A DNA stretch of 64,000 bases from NCBI GenBank assembly GCA_035079385.1, contig JAVHKY010000023.1, forward strand, positions 10,205,501 through 10,269,500, in the 5' to 3' direction. A program made the translations under genes and the position numbers. The notes beneath the pieces were generated by a model. It made no database searches and was not told the DNA's origin. It saw only the letters and a program-made list of their open reading frames with translations. Source of the stretch: Aspidiotus rigidus. Taxonomy: Eukaryota > Arthropoda > Insecta > Hemiptera > Diaspididae. Below, in pieces: positions 24,801 through 36,345 of the stretch (the first letter of the stretch is position 1; each line of letters starts with the position of its first letter).

Positions 24801-27800
24801 CCGTCAGCTATTCGTTCACAGTTTTCCTTATAAATAACGTCGGTTGGGACGAATCATTTTATATCATAGGTAAGTCAATTTTCTGTTGTACTTATATGAT
24901 TTTCTTTATTGTAACCATCAATATTTACATTGAGACGAAAAATCCTATAGGTGCCACGGCGCTTGTGGTCGTTATCACGGGAGCTTTATTTGTTTCGAAA
25001 GATCGACAAGAAAATTCGTGTTTGAGGAAAACTATAAGAGCTTGTATCGAAGCCCAATATAAGAAAAATCGTAAAAAAGTAAGCTTATAAGCTTATATAG
25101 TAGGCTTTCAACATTCCCATCTCTCGCTATAGTTATTTTTATTTTTACGCCCGTTGTAACTTTTTTTCCCTCCTTAATACTGTTTTAGAATCCCTATTCG
25201 ACAATACTTTCATCGAAATCAGTTTACGCGTTGAATTACATCAAATTCATCTTAGCCGGCGGAATGGGTTGTTCGATGTATTATGGTCCTCAGTTTATAG
25301 AAAGTAAGAATATGGAACATCTAGGCTTATGCTGAAATTACTCTCTCGATGCTTCTAAAGCTCGATGGTGGGATAAGAAAATTGTATTCTAAATTTCTCG
25401 TTTAGATATAAATAAGCATACGCCTAGCAGTTTACCGATTATTGGAATTTTAAGCTCGTTGATCAATGTTGGACCTTTGATTGCGTACCCTTTATCGGCA
25501 AGTTTGTTGACTTGTTTGATCGATGTGCGACATTTGAATCCCGCAAAAGTAAGTAACTACTTCAGTTTACTTACATTTGACTATTCTAAAAAACGACGGC
25601 TTCCTTAACGAAGTCAAACGAGGAACGCAGGGAACCTGTTTTATGAGTCGAATGGGATTTGGTATTGAAAATTCAAGGAAGCCTAGACCTAGATAAAGAT
25701 AGTATAAAGAAGGCCTAGACTTACTATAAGCCTATCATAATATAGTTTGAGAATCTAAATTTTTCTCGCTCGAGAGACGAAATTTTTCTAAGTCCCTCTC
25801 CTATCATGGCTCGAGAGTCGAAATTTTTCTAAGTCCCCCTCCTATCATATATGGCTCGAGAGTCGAAATTTTGCCAAGTCCCCCTTCTATCATATATAGC
25901 TCGAGAGTCGAAATTTTTCCAAGTCCCTCTCCTATCATGGCTCGAGAGTCGAAATTTTTTCAAGTCCCCCTCCTATCATATATGGCTCGAGAGTCGAAAT
26001 TTTTCTAAGTTTTTCGCTGGACGGCGGACGGCGGACGCCAGATTTCTCAAATAGCCCCCCATAAAACAGGTTCCCTGTTAAAATTCATTAAAATTACAAA
26101 ATTTGCGAATATGACTACGGCTACCCGTGGAGGGATGACTTTCACCTTGTTTGGGGACTTCGAAAATCTTCAGAAGTGACTACAGGTAATTGAAGCGAGA
26201 GGGGGCTTCGACCTGCCACAGTGACTTGGAAAACTTCTATAAACGTTTTTTAAGCACACAAAAACATTTCGACCTCTGAACTGGCAGTAAATTTTGGTCC
26301 GAAGGGGATGTTAATTTTGAACTATAGTACAATAAGTTTAAAAAATTCTCGAAGGTTCTGATAACACACGCGAACAAATTTCAAACGTTTGGAATGAACA
26401 TGAACTATTGAGAGAATTTCTAGAAGTATTTTCAACTCTGAGTACGGAGCCATTAGGCGTTTTTTGAGATTACCTCTCATTATTGTGCAAAAATCATGTT
26501 TAATTCCCGCGCTTCATCGCGACAGGCAATTGTAACTTCTCGCGCATTGAAATTTTGTAGCTCGATAAGATAGATACGGTACGCGTCTCAACAATCCGCG
26601 GTAACTAAACATAAGTCTTGCACAATAATGAAAGGTAATATCGAAAAACGGCAAAAGGCACGGTATTCATCGTCGAAAATACTTCTAAAAATATGATTCT
26701 TCCTATTCGTTTTAGGGGGGAGGGGAGGCGCCTCATGATTCATTTTTTTTTTTTACCTACAAGAAATTAAAGTTTGAGGGGGGTTTCTTCATTGGCCTAG
26801 GGGGCTCACGGCACCCCTGAACATACAAAATTCCAAGCCATACACAATATGAATAGCAAATTGTGGTTTTGGAGGGTAGAGAAGTGTTGAATATGACAAT
26901 AGCTATCTGAAGAATGGGGGGAGCTCCGACTATTTGGAGATTCAAAATCATTTTTGTAGGTGACCATAGGGGGTGAGAGCGGCGATCTGTTTTAGAATTT
27001 TGAAAAAACTTGCAGTGGTAGCTAAAGTCATTCCAGAGTAAGGCGCCTCTGAGCTAATTTAGTGATCGACCTAAAGAAAAATGTTGAATTCTAACCTAAT
27101 TATAACGTCCGTTCGAAATCTAAGAATTTTCGTCGAAAATTTTTATTGTCATTTATTGACCAGAAAAACAAGTAATTAAAATCGTAAGCAGCGTGATGAC
27201 AAAAAAAAAAAACATTCAGTAGACAGTCGGTTGTTGATCACTCTTCAGTTCATTCCACGTATTTTTTCTCTTTTCTCATAAAATTTAGCACAAAGTTTGT
27301 AGGATGGAAGAACTGTAACTCCAATAATATTTTCATAGATCTTAATGACATCATTAGAAGCAAATGAATAAATTTTTTACGATCTATCGTTGTTGCTGCG
27401 ATTATTTCGTCATTTTAACCTAAGCGTAACGATCAGACTTGAATGCACACGAGTATCGTAAGTAATCTAATTACATTGATGATTTCAGGCCCACGGTATA
27501 AATTTTTATTTTGGATCAACGTTGGCTATCGCGTTTCTACTTTCCTGTGCTTTTCTTCCGGAGCCTATCTACCGAATATGCTCTTTAGCACTTTTCCAAA
27601 CGTTTGTGTGCTTCTCGGATCTTACAACACAGTAGGTTGAGCATTACTATAATACCTATGGTGCATGTGTAAATTACATCTAAGTTTCTATCAATGGAAG
27701 GATTTTACTGCGCTTTTATTTTGGGGAGAAGGCTAGCTCAAAAATATGTGTGGGTTTACGGAGTGGATACGGATTTTAGTATTATCTCACCCATAGTATG

Positions 27801-30733
27801 AATTAAACCATATTTTTCTCGTGGACCCAATGAGTGGCGTGGATACGATTTTTTGGATTTTTTCTTGGTATCATTATGTACACAAAAATGAGCGAGAGAG
27901 ACAGTAAAAAACGAGGGAAAATGCAGAAGGTCCTCACCAGAGATGCATTTTATATACTCGGAGGGTAATTAGATGACAAGCTCACCTGCTTTGAGTTCGT
28001 TCCTCTTCCTCAACCTTAGTCTTGACGACTAGGCCCGCGGCGCTGACTCGCCCGTGTTGTTGAATAAGGAGAACAGCTCGGGTATCCGCGCAACCCCTCG
28101 CCTGCAGTGAGGGAGACGTGGTTTGTTTTATTCACGCATTCTCATGAAATCTTTTAATTCAGTTTTTCTTTAATTTTCGTCTGTTCCAAATTTTACAATT
28201 CATAAAATGCCTAAGCTGAATGTGATCAAGAATTCGATGGATATTATTGGGCCTTTCCCCCTTGTTTTGTAAAATGAATCTCATCCTGATCTCACCATTT
28301 TAGATTTTTACTTGAGCGTTTGAGCTAAAACAGAATATCTAGAGCGGAACAAAGGATAGATTAAGTCGTCTCACTTTTACATTTGCGTTGTCTTCAAACA
28401 TTTTCCTGCTAAAAGGGTCAAAAATACCCGAAAAAACGACGATAAGATAAATGGACTTGCAGCGCGTCGTCGGGAAAGGCCATCACATAAAGGAACTACG
28501 TATAGGCAATTAGATGTACTGCTTGGTTGCAGCTTAACGCTGCCTTTTCCCGCTGGTTATTGAGCATTCTTCTTTGTGTGATATTCGCATTGCATTATGG
28601 GTAACTGGAGTCAAAGTACCCTACTGCAGCTCCTTCATCTAGTGACAAAAACTTTACACTGCTCGTACAGAGTGTTGCCTGTCCATATTGTCTAGTAATA
28701 CATCTACAATCAAAGAACAAGGAAGCTAACAAAAAGACAATGTACAACTTTATATTGTACTCTTGTGATGGACAAAATTACACAAATGACATCGCCTTTG
28801 CTTGGCTGCAGATGATTTTCAGCTCTTTGTCCTCCTTGGCATTAAGTGATGCGTACAGTGAGGATACAATTTTAACTGAAATTGTTTGTTCTATGGGAGC
28901 TAAAATTGTCATTTACGGCTTAAAACTTATTCTTGAATAACATAAATATGTGACGAAAATTTCAAGTCAATAAGTTAAGCGGTTCTCGAGGTATAAGAGA
29001 ACAGAGAGACAAACATTCTGCTTTACCATTTTGATAAATTTTTTGTGTATAATTTCCCTTCTCAGGTATCAATTGGTTTAAAATTTTACATATTTATTAT
29101 ACTCTCTCATTTCCATCATACTTCCAAGTTTCAGCTGCATCTGTTTGATCGGAGATTGTAGAGAGGAAATGATGTGCCAAAAATATAGTTTCTTGGTACT
29201 ACAACCCCTCTTCACGACCTTCAACTGAAACTTAAGAAATATGATGAGAGCAAAGGAATATTATAAAAGTGTGAAATTTTAAGCCGATCAATTGATAAAA
29301 AAAAAAAAAAATATGGAAGAAGGATCCACTCATATTTCATAAAATTTCCGGCGTTTGGTATTACGGTGTAACATTCAAACTTTGAATTGGGTGTCGATGT
29401 TGATATTGATTTCACACTTGTTGACTCCATGTTGACTCATCTGTTCCACCGATCAGTAGTCAATTTATCGTTAACCTCCCCCCCACCTGGTGCTGGGTGC
29501 TTTGTAGCATTTTGTTTGTATTGTAGTGACTTTTCTACTCACAGACAGAATGTGTAGTCATAATTATATTATGATAAGCCCATTGATACATAATTACAAT
29601 TATGCTTGACCAGGCAATGGTCGCACTATGATGATGATCCGCACAATTTTATGAAACAGGTGGGGTATGACCATAATTCAACTCATTTTCAGTTCTTTCG
29701 GATTGTACACAATTTAATCGTCGCTCATATTAAAAGTTCCTAGAAGGTGACTTGATATTGACATCTTGTCGATTTCCGATTATTCTGAGTCACACTAAAA
29801 TCGAAATTGTAAACAAATGGAATTCATTCGACAAAAACTCCCTGTCAATTTTTGAATTTGCTTTTGGTCGAAATGATGAATCGATTTTGACGTCCGAAGT
29901 GTACCTCTGAATCCGCGCCTTCAAAAATTTCAGTATTGCATTTTCCAGAATATGGTCAGTGCCGTTTTCTCCCTTTCCACCAATATTTTCTACACGACTG
30001 AGTACAACTCGAACACCATCAATCGTGCTACTTTTGAACTTCAGAACTCATTCGAGTGGGCCAAGAGCACAGAAGTGCATTCTTCATCTTTTCGAGGTTG
30101 CTATTGAGAAAGGAAGAGGGAACGAATGCATGCGTATAAAAAAGAATTACAAACGATGTGCGAACGATTCACCTGGCAGAAAGGAAGATGCTAAATATTC
30201 TTGTAGAAAAGATAGGTTTTTACACGGGGGGAGGAGGCTACAATTAGTGCTTTTCCATCTCAATGATGGCACCACAGTTAAATTATGCATCAAGTTTGAA
30301 TTATTTCATTCACTCATCAAATCTTCTGTACTTTTCAGGATTGTTCCTCTATATCTTACACCAAATTACGCAGGCTTTGTATCCAGTCTTGGTACATTGT
30401 GTCGGACGTTTGGCTCAATCTCCTTGCCATTACTGTGGAAATACATAGAATCTAGAGAGGTAAATCACTCTTCTCTTATACTTTTAGTTCGAGAAATATT
30501 TATATAAACTTGCCCTACGAATTTAGGTTGCGGATCAATGGAAATTTAGTTTCATTTCCATTGCTGTATTAACATCACTTATAATACCGATGTTTGCGGT
30601 ATTAATTTCCTTCAAACCTCTACCATCGACTTCGGACGAGCTACAGACAAAATTCGGAAACTGCGAAGAAAGAAACCCAACGCCAGGAGTTGTTACTGTG
30701 ATTGATAAGACTGAAAAAGATGATGCGAGGTAA
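18899..30733 (+). CDS. SLC17-like anion transporter (major facilitator superfamily), 9 coding exons
   Basis: Exons: 18899-19039, 19117-19356, 24695-24869, 24951-25078, 25189-25303, 25406-25548, 27489-27631, 30339-30459, 30527-30733. All introns are GT-AG and phases match at every joint, giving 470 codons plus TAA, the usual SLC17 length (proton- or sodium-coupled organic anion/phosphate carriers, 12 membrane helices, plasma or vesicle membrane). Family signs: a first helix at IFIACILGFVNMSIM; LLLSAFLYGNLLAPFGGLLV with the GG-L loop; VCRVAMGTFQ (R-x4-G); FLINNVGWDESFYIIG (the W-xx-FY-x-G end of the first half); NPYSTILSSKSVYAL opening the second half; IVPLYLTPNYAGFVSS (P-YAG). The start follows an acceptor at 18896, implying a 5' UTR intron. 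The ErS loop after helix 4 is eroded (RTSLIQTASSWKTLKDA), so the substrate is not predictable. A donor at 30730 could instead splice to 37195 and add one serine. Intron 2 holds Penelope debris and a mitochondrial insert. Confidence 0.85.
19600..20800 (+). pseudogene. Penelope reverse transcriptase remnant (copy C) in transporter intron 2
   Basis: In shifting frames this matches the reverse transcriptase of the copy at 41133-43697: GSILCFSDVFKYPYKATTIQQ (19800-19870), HRYVDDVAYTWIGPLDLLSDF (20210-20290, with the catalytic YVDD), LSMNYLDL, ISTFNSLIHRLAHI, then an eroded GKF-S..RFLR segment to about 20760. Stops and frameshifts break it, and the palm segment between 19930 and 20200 is shortened. 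It lies in sense with the host transporter and is probably an old 5'- and 3'-truncated insertion. Confidence 0.8.
20800..22320. other. Intron 2 sequence, mostly unrecognised, with one 100-bp inverted repeat
   Basis: No exon of the transporter is missing here (phases of exons 2 and 3 join). Traces of the ~45-bp minisatellite appear near 21395-21480. Arms at 22179-22218 and 22239-22278 (taagatcagaaaaatggcgg / complement) form a 100-bp hairpin, probably a MITE. Confidence 0.6.
22330..23330 (-). pseudogene. Nuclear mitochondrial insert: ND1-like gene
   Basis: A sharply bounded ~85% A+T block. Read on the minus strand it yields NADH dehydrogenase subunit 1 landmarks in order: VSFLLIEQK (23225-23195 region; family V-F-LLERK), SYNITLILILLFNIY (about 22885-22835; family SYEVTL), EYFRLPFDF and ESKLISGFN (22752-22690; family ETNRTPFDF, GESELVSGFN), FFIEYLEW, then a tail like PR-RYD-LMYF-WK ending in IIIFWK (about 22410). 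Several tryptophans are TGA, so it makes sense only in the invertebrate mitochondrial code. Frame breaks occur around 22900 and 23000-23150. A nuclear copy of mtDNA within the transporter intron fits best; an assembly chimera is the main alternative. Confidence 0.72.
23405..24525 (-). pseudogene. Penelope 5' (N-terminal) fragment (copy D)
   Basis: The open part at 23412-23714 reads IVTKADKGKKVLIIGKNDY and a YQELKKDPT tail, the conserved segment ahead of the Penelope reverse transcriptase (TKADKGN-VV). Upstream on the same strand LTEEEVRLLG and LLQRKIENMTI can be read around 23960-23850 with stops between. A possible element start, MSSDKVKEVF, lies at 24523. It is truncated before the palm domain. 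It faces copy C in the same intron and differs from copy E in sequence, so it belongs to another subfamily. Confidence 0.7.
25588..26081 (+). mobile_element. Hairpin-ended repeat family, subfamily I, full-length copy (HINE/DINE-1-like)
   Basis: The best complete copy. The 5' block starts at aaaacgacggcttcc and includes GCAGGGAACCTGTTTTATG at about 25628-25646. A 120-bp unique segment follows (gggatttggtattgaaaatt, ggaagcctagacctagataa). Then come about seven ~45-bp tandem units (ctcgagagtcgaaatttttc, aagtccccctcctatcatat), a GGACGGCGGACGGCGGACG stretch, and the 3' end CATAAAACAGGTTCCCTGTT whose last 15 bases form the hairpin AACAGG-TTC-CCTGTT (26065-26079). The 5' CAGGGAACCTGTTTTAT and the 3' ATAAAACAGGTTCCCTG are inverted copies. 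Non-coding. It lies in intron 6 of the transporter. Confidence 0.8.
26411..26697. mobile_element. MITE with ~75-bp imperfect terminal inverted repeats
   Basis: Left arm (ctagaagtattttcaactct .. tacctctcattattgtgca, 26411-26492) pairs imperfectly with 26618-26697 (tgcacaataatgaaaggtaa .. aaaatacttctaaaa). The internal part is unrelated to the other elements. A truncated hAT-like MITE follows immediately. Confidence 0.7.
26695..26819. mobile_element. hAT-like MITE, copy 3, 5'-truncated
   Basis: Starts at atgattcttcctattcgttt and runs to GGGGGCTCACGGCACCCCTG. The first ~25 bases of the element, including one terminal repeat, are missing where the preceding MITE ends. Confidence 0.7.
28893..29035 (+). 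repeat. Dispersed repeat, copy 1 (partner 39195-39350)
   Basis: The order ttctatgggagctaaaattg, gcttaaaact.at.c.tgaat, agagagacaaac.ttctgcttta is shared with 39200-39345. It is flanked by short open frames but shows no clear coding pattern or RNA polymerase III boxes. Possibly an old SINE or transposon end. It sits within transporter intron 7. Confidence 0.55.
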
Positions 30734-30739
30734 GACCAA

Positions 30740-32600
30740 TGTATATTTCTGCAATATGTAAATAGTTTTTCTGGTCAATGATGATAATGGCGACTACGAG
30801 ATAATCTTAGTAGAAGGAAGACGAGATCTTTTCTCCCGATAAAAGGGACTCTCATCTATGTGGGCTTTAACCAATTTTCACATTAACAATAATAGCTTTA
30901 TACGAGGGGTTGATTTGATAAAAGCCCCAGTTTCCAAATACACGCATTCCGTATTACTTTTTGCTTTTGACCTCAAGAGAGTTTCGAGCCTCTGTACCAA
31001 GAGTAATACGTGCGTGGGAGTGGACATATTATTGCCTATATTCTCACTCCTACGTAATTATATAGTCAAAAAATAAGCATTTTAATGACTCACTTTCGCG
31101 AGGTCTATTGTTATTTCGTTGTTTTGTTTGGAATTTGCAAGAGTCACAAAGATTAAAGTATCACATTTTCGCGTAGTATTTAGCGCTTCACGAGTCGTTG
31201 CTATAGTAACTTTATAACGTGATGTTTACATAATACGTTTAAATGTAGAAATTCTTGCTGCCATTCTTCCTAAAATGTTATGAATGATAGTTCATTTTTA
31301 CTCTTCTGCACTTGCCATGCCTAATCATATCGAAGTATGACAACATCCTCTGAGATTGATATGAAAATCGATTTTATGCGGAAAATGAGTCGGGCTAGAG
31401 GTTAAAAAAGCTTCGAGAATGACAAAACTTCTTTGGAATGATGTTACATTATTCCTCGTTTAACCTATTTTGAAAACCAAGGTTTTCCCTTTTACCAAAT
31501 AATAATTATATCAACCATTCTACTAGATTACATATGTATAATATGAGGGAGTGGAGCTGGGAGGGCATTTAGAGAGATTTCGATTTTTAAATTGTACAGA
31601 AGGTGCACTTGGAAAAATAGAATTTCAATAATTCAGCATTATGATATTGAATGAGAGGGGGTTGGAAGACGACTTTTATACAAAGAGGTGGACTCAAAAA
31701 ATCAATAGTTGAAATTTCTCCCTTCCTCTTATCATAGATGTCACAAATCTTCACGCTTTATACATACATATAACTCGATGGTCGGAATTTCTTCAGTCTT
31801 ACTTCTGATACAAAGAAAAAAAAAAAAAAAGCTGGAGGGCGGAAAAAAAGGAAAAATTCTAAATTTTCTTCAATCTACCCTTTTAAAAATATTGAGTATA
31901 AATGTGTTGGTTATTTACTGCACACAATGTACTAAAAAAACCAAGAAAAATGTTCTGGCGGAACCAGATAACTGGAGAACAAATATTTAATGATTCCTAG
32001 TAAATGACGTTTTGAAATCATGATCTAGCTTAATATGTACTTTGCTTATAAATATTCTTGAAATTCGCGACGGACGAAGGGTTTGCCCTCTAGAGGCAAA
32101 ACAAATACTGTTTGCTGATTGGTGCGGTTTGGTCGCAAAAGTGAAAGTATAAGAAAAAACGACGGCTTTCTTACGAAGTTGAACAGAAACGCAGGAAATC
32201 TGTTTTATGGGTCGAATTAGTTATGGTGAGGAGAATTCGAATTGAAACCTTGAAGAGTCTTGAGTTTTCCTGTATCCCTCGTATCATTTTGTATATCACA
32301 GAGTCCGCCAAGAAGATGTTAACAGTTAAATGGAGACTTGGATTAAATTTGTTGTAGCTCAAAAACGCGAAACTGTATATGAATTTTATCTTTAATTTGC
32401 GTCGAATACAAAGTTTCAAGGTCTTCTCTAAGCCGAGTTATGGACCAAAATGTGCCAAAAATCAGGAGCGTCTGTTGACAGAAAGGTTTGCGTTTGGATC
32501 CATCACTTGTAAACGTGACTCGCGTGCGAGTTCATTAATATGTAACCGGGATGGGGTAACGCGTCAGTTTACTGCCATTCTCGGAGTAAGAGGCGAGTAA
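30740..32600. other. Downstream of the transporter: nothing firm, one repeat-family fragment
   Basis: Traces of the ~45-bp minisatellite occur near 31540-31640. At 32153-32265 there is a decayed copy of the family's 5' block (aaacgacggctttcttacga, CAGGAAATCTGTTTTATGGG). Open frames at 31709-31990 and 32379-32600 have no recognisable content. Confidence 0.5.
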
Positions 32601-34269
32601 GAGTGATGCCGCGGGACTTCAAAATATTTTTGTACTTCTTGGACTTGTAAAATTTTTCATTTTCAATTCTTGGACTTAGAAATATTTTCAACGGTTGGAC
32701 TTTGAAATATTTTCAACTGTTGGACTTGGAATTATTTTCAAATTGTGGGACTTTGAAATATTTTCAACTGTTTGTTGGACTTGTAAAATTTTTCATTTTT
32801 GACCGTCGGACTTGAAAATATTTTCAAGTGTTGGACTTTAAAATTTTTTCGACTGTGGGAGATAATCAAAAATGAAAAATTTTACAAGTCCAAGAAGTAT
32901 TAAAATATTTCAAAGGAAAATAATTCCAAGTCTAAGAAGTATGAAAACATTTTCAAGTCCAACAGTTGAAAATATTTCCAAGCCCAAGAATTGAAAATGA
33001 AAAATTTTACAAGTCCACTTATAAAAATATTTTGAAGTCGCACAGTTCAAAAATAATTCCAACAGTTCAAAATATTTCAAAGTCCCACAATTTGAAAATA
33101 TTTCCAAGTCCAACACTTTGAAATACAGTCGATGCCGACTATAACGAGATTCAAGGGCCTGATACTTTTTCTCGCTTTACCCGGAAGCTCGCAGTAGACA
33201 TACCCCGGTTATAACGAGATTCTCGTTATATCCGGTTATACCGAAAATATAGAAAAACTTACACAAATGCAGTAGAGAAAAACGAATGAGGGAGTTTTGT
33301 ACATACTCGTATTTACGTATTTCAGAGGTAGAATTTATTTCGACTGTTTCCAGAGCGCCAGCGTTGTCTTTAGGCCTCTCCTCATATAAAACGTGAACAT
33401 TCTCAGGTCTGGAAAATGAATGTCCGGTTGCCAGAAGATGAACTGCAAATTATAATTATAAGGTTGACTCGAGAGTAATCAATGAATAGAAAGAACTCTT
33501 GTAGCTGCGTTCAAATGCTATTCGGACAATCCGTTCACAAGTGAAAAGCTGGAAAAACTTGTCAAAATAAAATGGCCCACCCATCGTAGCTCAAATGTTA
33601 CAAGTCGACTGTTGATACTTGATGGTGCATCTGAAGCTTTCGAACTGTCTTTTCCCAGACAAGTTTTTGATAGAGGTAGAGGAGGAATGCTGATGGATGG
33701 AGAAGACGCTTGAAAGAAGGAGGGGGGGGGGGAGAATTCGAATCTTGGAGAAGGAGAAAAGTTTTTCCCGCGAGGCCAAAACAGACTAACCGGTGTTTCC
33801 AACATTCTATTCAAGGGTAACCAATCTTCGTATGATAAGAGATGTAACATTTTTGCGAGAATATACGCCCTAATTGATAAGGAAAAGCTCGTTAAGACCG
33901 GCATCACTCCTCGTAGTAGGTGTAATTTACATAGCCTATATGGGTGAAGTGCAAGGGACCACGGATTCTGCTCGCAATACCCGAAATCTCGTTTCAACCG
34001 GCCTCGTTATAGTCGGCATCGACTGTATTTCAAAGTCCAAGAATTGAAAATGAAAAATTTTACAAGTCCACTTATGAAAATATTTCAATGTCGCACAATT
34101 CAAAAATCATTCCAAACCCAACTGCTGGAAATAACATTCCAAGGTTCTACAATTTGAAAATAATTCCAAGCCCAACAGTTGAAAATATTTCCAAGTCCAA
34201 GAATTGGAAATGAAAAACTTTACAAGTCCAAGAAGTACAAAAATATTTCAAAGTCCCATGGCATCACTC
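32601..34269. mobile_element. Foldback element of ~25-bp subrepeats, interrupted by a pogo-like transposon
   Basis: The ends are inverted copies starting GAGTGATGCC (32601) and ending GGCATCACTC (34269). Inside, the left part is built from degenerate ttggacttggaaatattttc-type subrepeats, which turn into their complement (gaaaatatttccaagtccaa) after about 32860. The outer ~90 bases of both arms agree closely in order, so this is one foldback unit of about 765 bp. The 904-bp element at 33124-34027 lies within its right arm. Confidence 0.75.
33124..34027. mobile_element. Pogo/Tigger-like non-autonomous DNA transposon
   Basis: Perfect 23-bp terminal inverted repeats beginning CAGTCGATGCCGACTATAAC are flanked by TA on both sides (33124-33125 and 34026-34027). 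TA target duplication and CAGT..TATAACG ends are typical of the pogo branch of Tc1/mariner. Subterminal repeats (ggttataacgagattctcgt) lie at about 33206-33240. No intact transposase: the 159-codon minus-strand frame at 33518-33997 has no DDE signature that I recognise. Probably an internally deleted copy. Confidence 0.8.
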
Positions 34270-34589
34270 GCACACACGCTAGTCACGCTTACAAAAGATG
34301 GATCCAAACGCGAACCTTTCTGTCAACAGACGCTCCTCAAAAATCGACCTATTTGCCAAGATTTCCAAAATATAAAATAGAAAATGCACCCTCTTTTAAG
34401 CTTCATCGGATTATTCTGGTATTTTTTTCGGAATTAGCGTTGAATTTAACTTTCAAGTCAAGTAAAATAATTTATGGAAGTTTGAATGATTTTTAATTTT
34501 TGAAAATTTTAGCGAATTGGTCAATTTTTGGCACATTTTGGTTCATACCTCAGTTCAGAGAAGATTGTTAACATCTTTTTGGCGGACGA

Positions 34590-34725
34590 AAGTAAACATT
34601 TTCTCAAGTCCCTTTTCTGTCAAAAAGTCCAAATTCTTTATTAGGGTAGGTCAGTTATCGCCGGATACCGTATGGCGCATGGTGTACGGCAAAGTTTTCA
34701 AAAAATTACAGTTTCCTTGTTAATT
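34590..34725 (+). repeat. Hairpin-ended repeat family, 3' end fragment
   Basis: tcaagtccc-type unit, gggtaggtcagtt, a ggcgcatggtgtacggcaaa segment, then ..cagtttccttgttaa. A decayed version of the family's 3' terminus. Nothing recognised between here and 35520. Confidence 0.55.
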
Positions 34726-35520
34726 TCTGCAACAAATCTGAAATTAAACTCATTAGATAATTATGAGAGCTACAACTTTCATTTTCTACATTTTTCTGCA
34801 TAAAACAATATTTAGGGCAGAAGGGTTGATTTTACACATTGTGTAACCTCCTATGTCCAGAAATACCAGGTTCACCTTCTAGTGCATTCTAGATATCGCT
34901 ACAAGCGCTCCTACTGGATCCTAAATTTCATACCGTGTATGTGGGCTCACTACTTCCTCTACATTAAAGAATGGAGATATACTGGAGCTGATGGCTGCAC
35001 TTGCATTAAAGTTCTGCGTTCTCGGCGTAAGAGACAGAAAATGAGTATGAGGCAGCCGTCAGTCGGAGGCTTAATTCCAGACAACACGGCTGTCCATCAT
35101 ATCTCTCTTCTTCTGTGTCTTACTCTTGTTTGCTTAGTATAAGCCTGCTATGTTTGTGGGGTTACCTGGCTCAAGGGTGGCTCATTCGATCCAATCGTTT
35201 GCCTTCTACTTGGATTAATATAAGTCTAAGATACTGAATGTTGGGGTGGCTACCTCTTGGAGGACTCACCTGCTCGCTCGTTCACGCCCCTCTTGGGTTA
35301 GTGTAAGCCCACGGTACGACACGGATAGGTTAGGTTATCTAGCCCCCTTCCTGTATTAAGAGGATAGCTACTCGAGTCCAACTAAGTTGATAAGTTGAAT
35401 CCTTATCAATACATCGATTCCTGTCAATAGATATCTCTCTTTCTCTCTGGTGAAATTGTCCAAGTCCTAATCTGAGGTTTGTACGACCACACGCGAATTT
35501 GAGATTTTACAGCAGAGTGA

Positions 35521-36345
35521 ATAGAGCGACGGCTTCCTGAATGAAGTTAAACGAGGAACGTGGAGAACCTCTTCAATGGGTCGAATTGGTTTTGATATTG
35601 AGAATTGAATTCAAAATTGGAGTCCCACCCGGCAAAAACTGACCTATCCTAATACAGGAGTTAGACTTGGGGAAATTTCGAGCATCGAGCTATATGTAAC
35701 AGGAGGGGGACTTCAAAATAGCTCGATACAAATCTTTATCAGGGTAGGTAAGTTTCATAAACAGCTCAAAAGAGGAAATTTCTCCAAGTCCAATTCTTTT
35801 ATTTGGGTAGGCAAATTTTTGTGTCCCTTCCTATAATGTAAGCGACCCCGCCCCCCCCGTCTAGTATATGTAAGGCTTGAGGATCAGAATTTTACGAAGT
35901 TTCTCCCATCATAATATCAAAAGTCAAATTTTTTCCAAGTTCAACCCCTTTAGTGGTTGAAATCCTCCTATTATTTATAGGTAGCTCGATTTCAAAATTA
36001 TTTCAAGTCTAACCTTCGTTGAGGTAGGTCACTTTTTGCCGGACGGTGCACGGCGAGACGCCAAAGTTTTCAAAAATACGACCCCCTTCCTTAAAACAGG
36101 TTTCCTCTCAAAACATGATGGCCCCAAATTTAAGATTTTACAACTGCGTTCGTCCTAACGTAAGGCTTGTGTGGCCGTACGGGACGCAAGTTTTGAAATT
36201 AGAGGGTGAACGAGAGCTGAGACATGAAAAATTTTCCGCGGTCTCTAATGAGATTAGTGTGGGTCACTTTTTTCCAGACGGCGAAAGGCGGGATACCAAA
36301 ATGTTTAAAAATATCTCCCTCATAGAAGAGGTTTCCTGTTAAAAT
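35521..36345 (+). repeat. Hairpin-ended repeat family, long degenerate copy
   Basis: Begins gcgacggcttcctgaatgaa with an eroded 5' subterminal repeat (GGAGAACCTCTTCAATGGG). The body contains many ~45-bp unit remnants. Two successive 3' ends occur, at 36087-36105 (aaacaggtttcctct) and 36325-36343 (agaggtttcctgttaa), suggesting two copies in tandem. Confidence 0.6.

Noticed and set aside
28003..28130. GC-rich stretch considered as a tRNA-derived SINE
   Set aside because: No clear A and B boxes on either strand, no tail, and no second copy in the window.
29959..30507. A 182-codon plus-strand frame
   Set aside because: Its last part overlaps transporter exon 30339-30459 in the correct frame, but the first part is intron sequence. 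The exon borders explain the signal better.
33518..33997. 159-codon minus-strand frame inside the pogo-like element as transposase
   Set aside because: No helix-turn-helix or DDE pattern, and the composition is poly-Ser/Pro from a G-run on the other strand.
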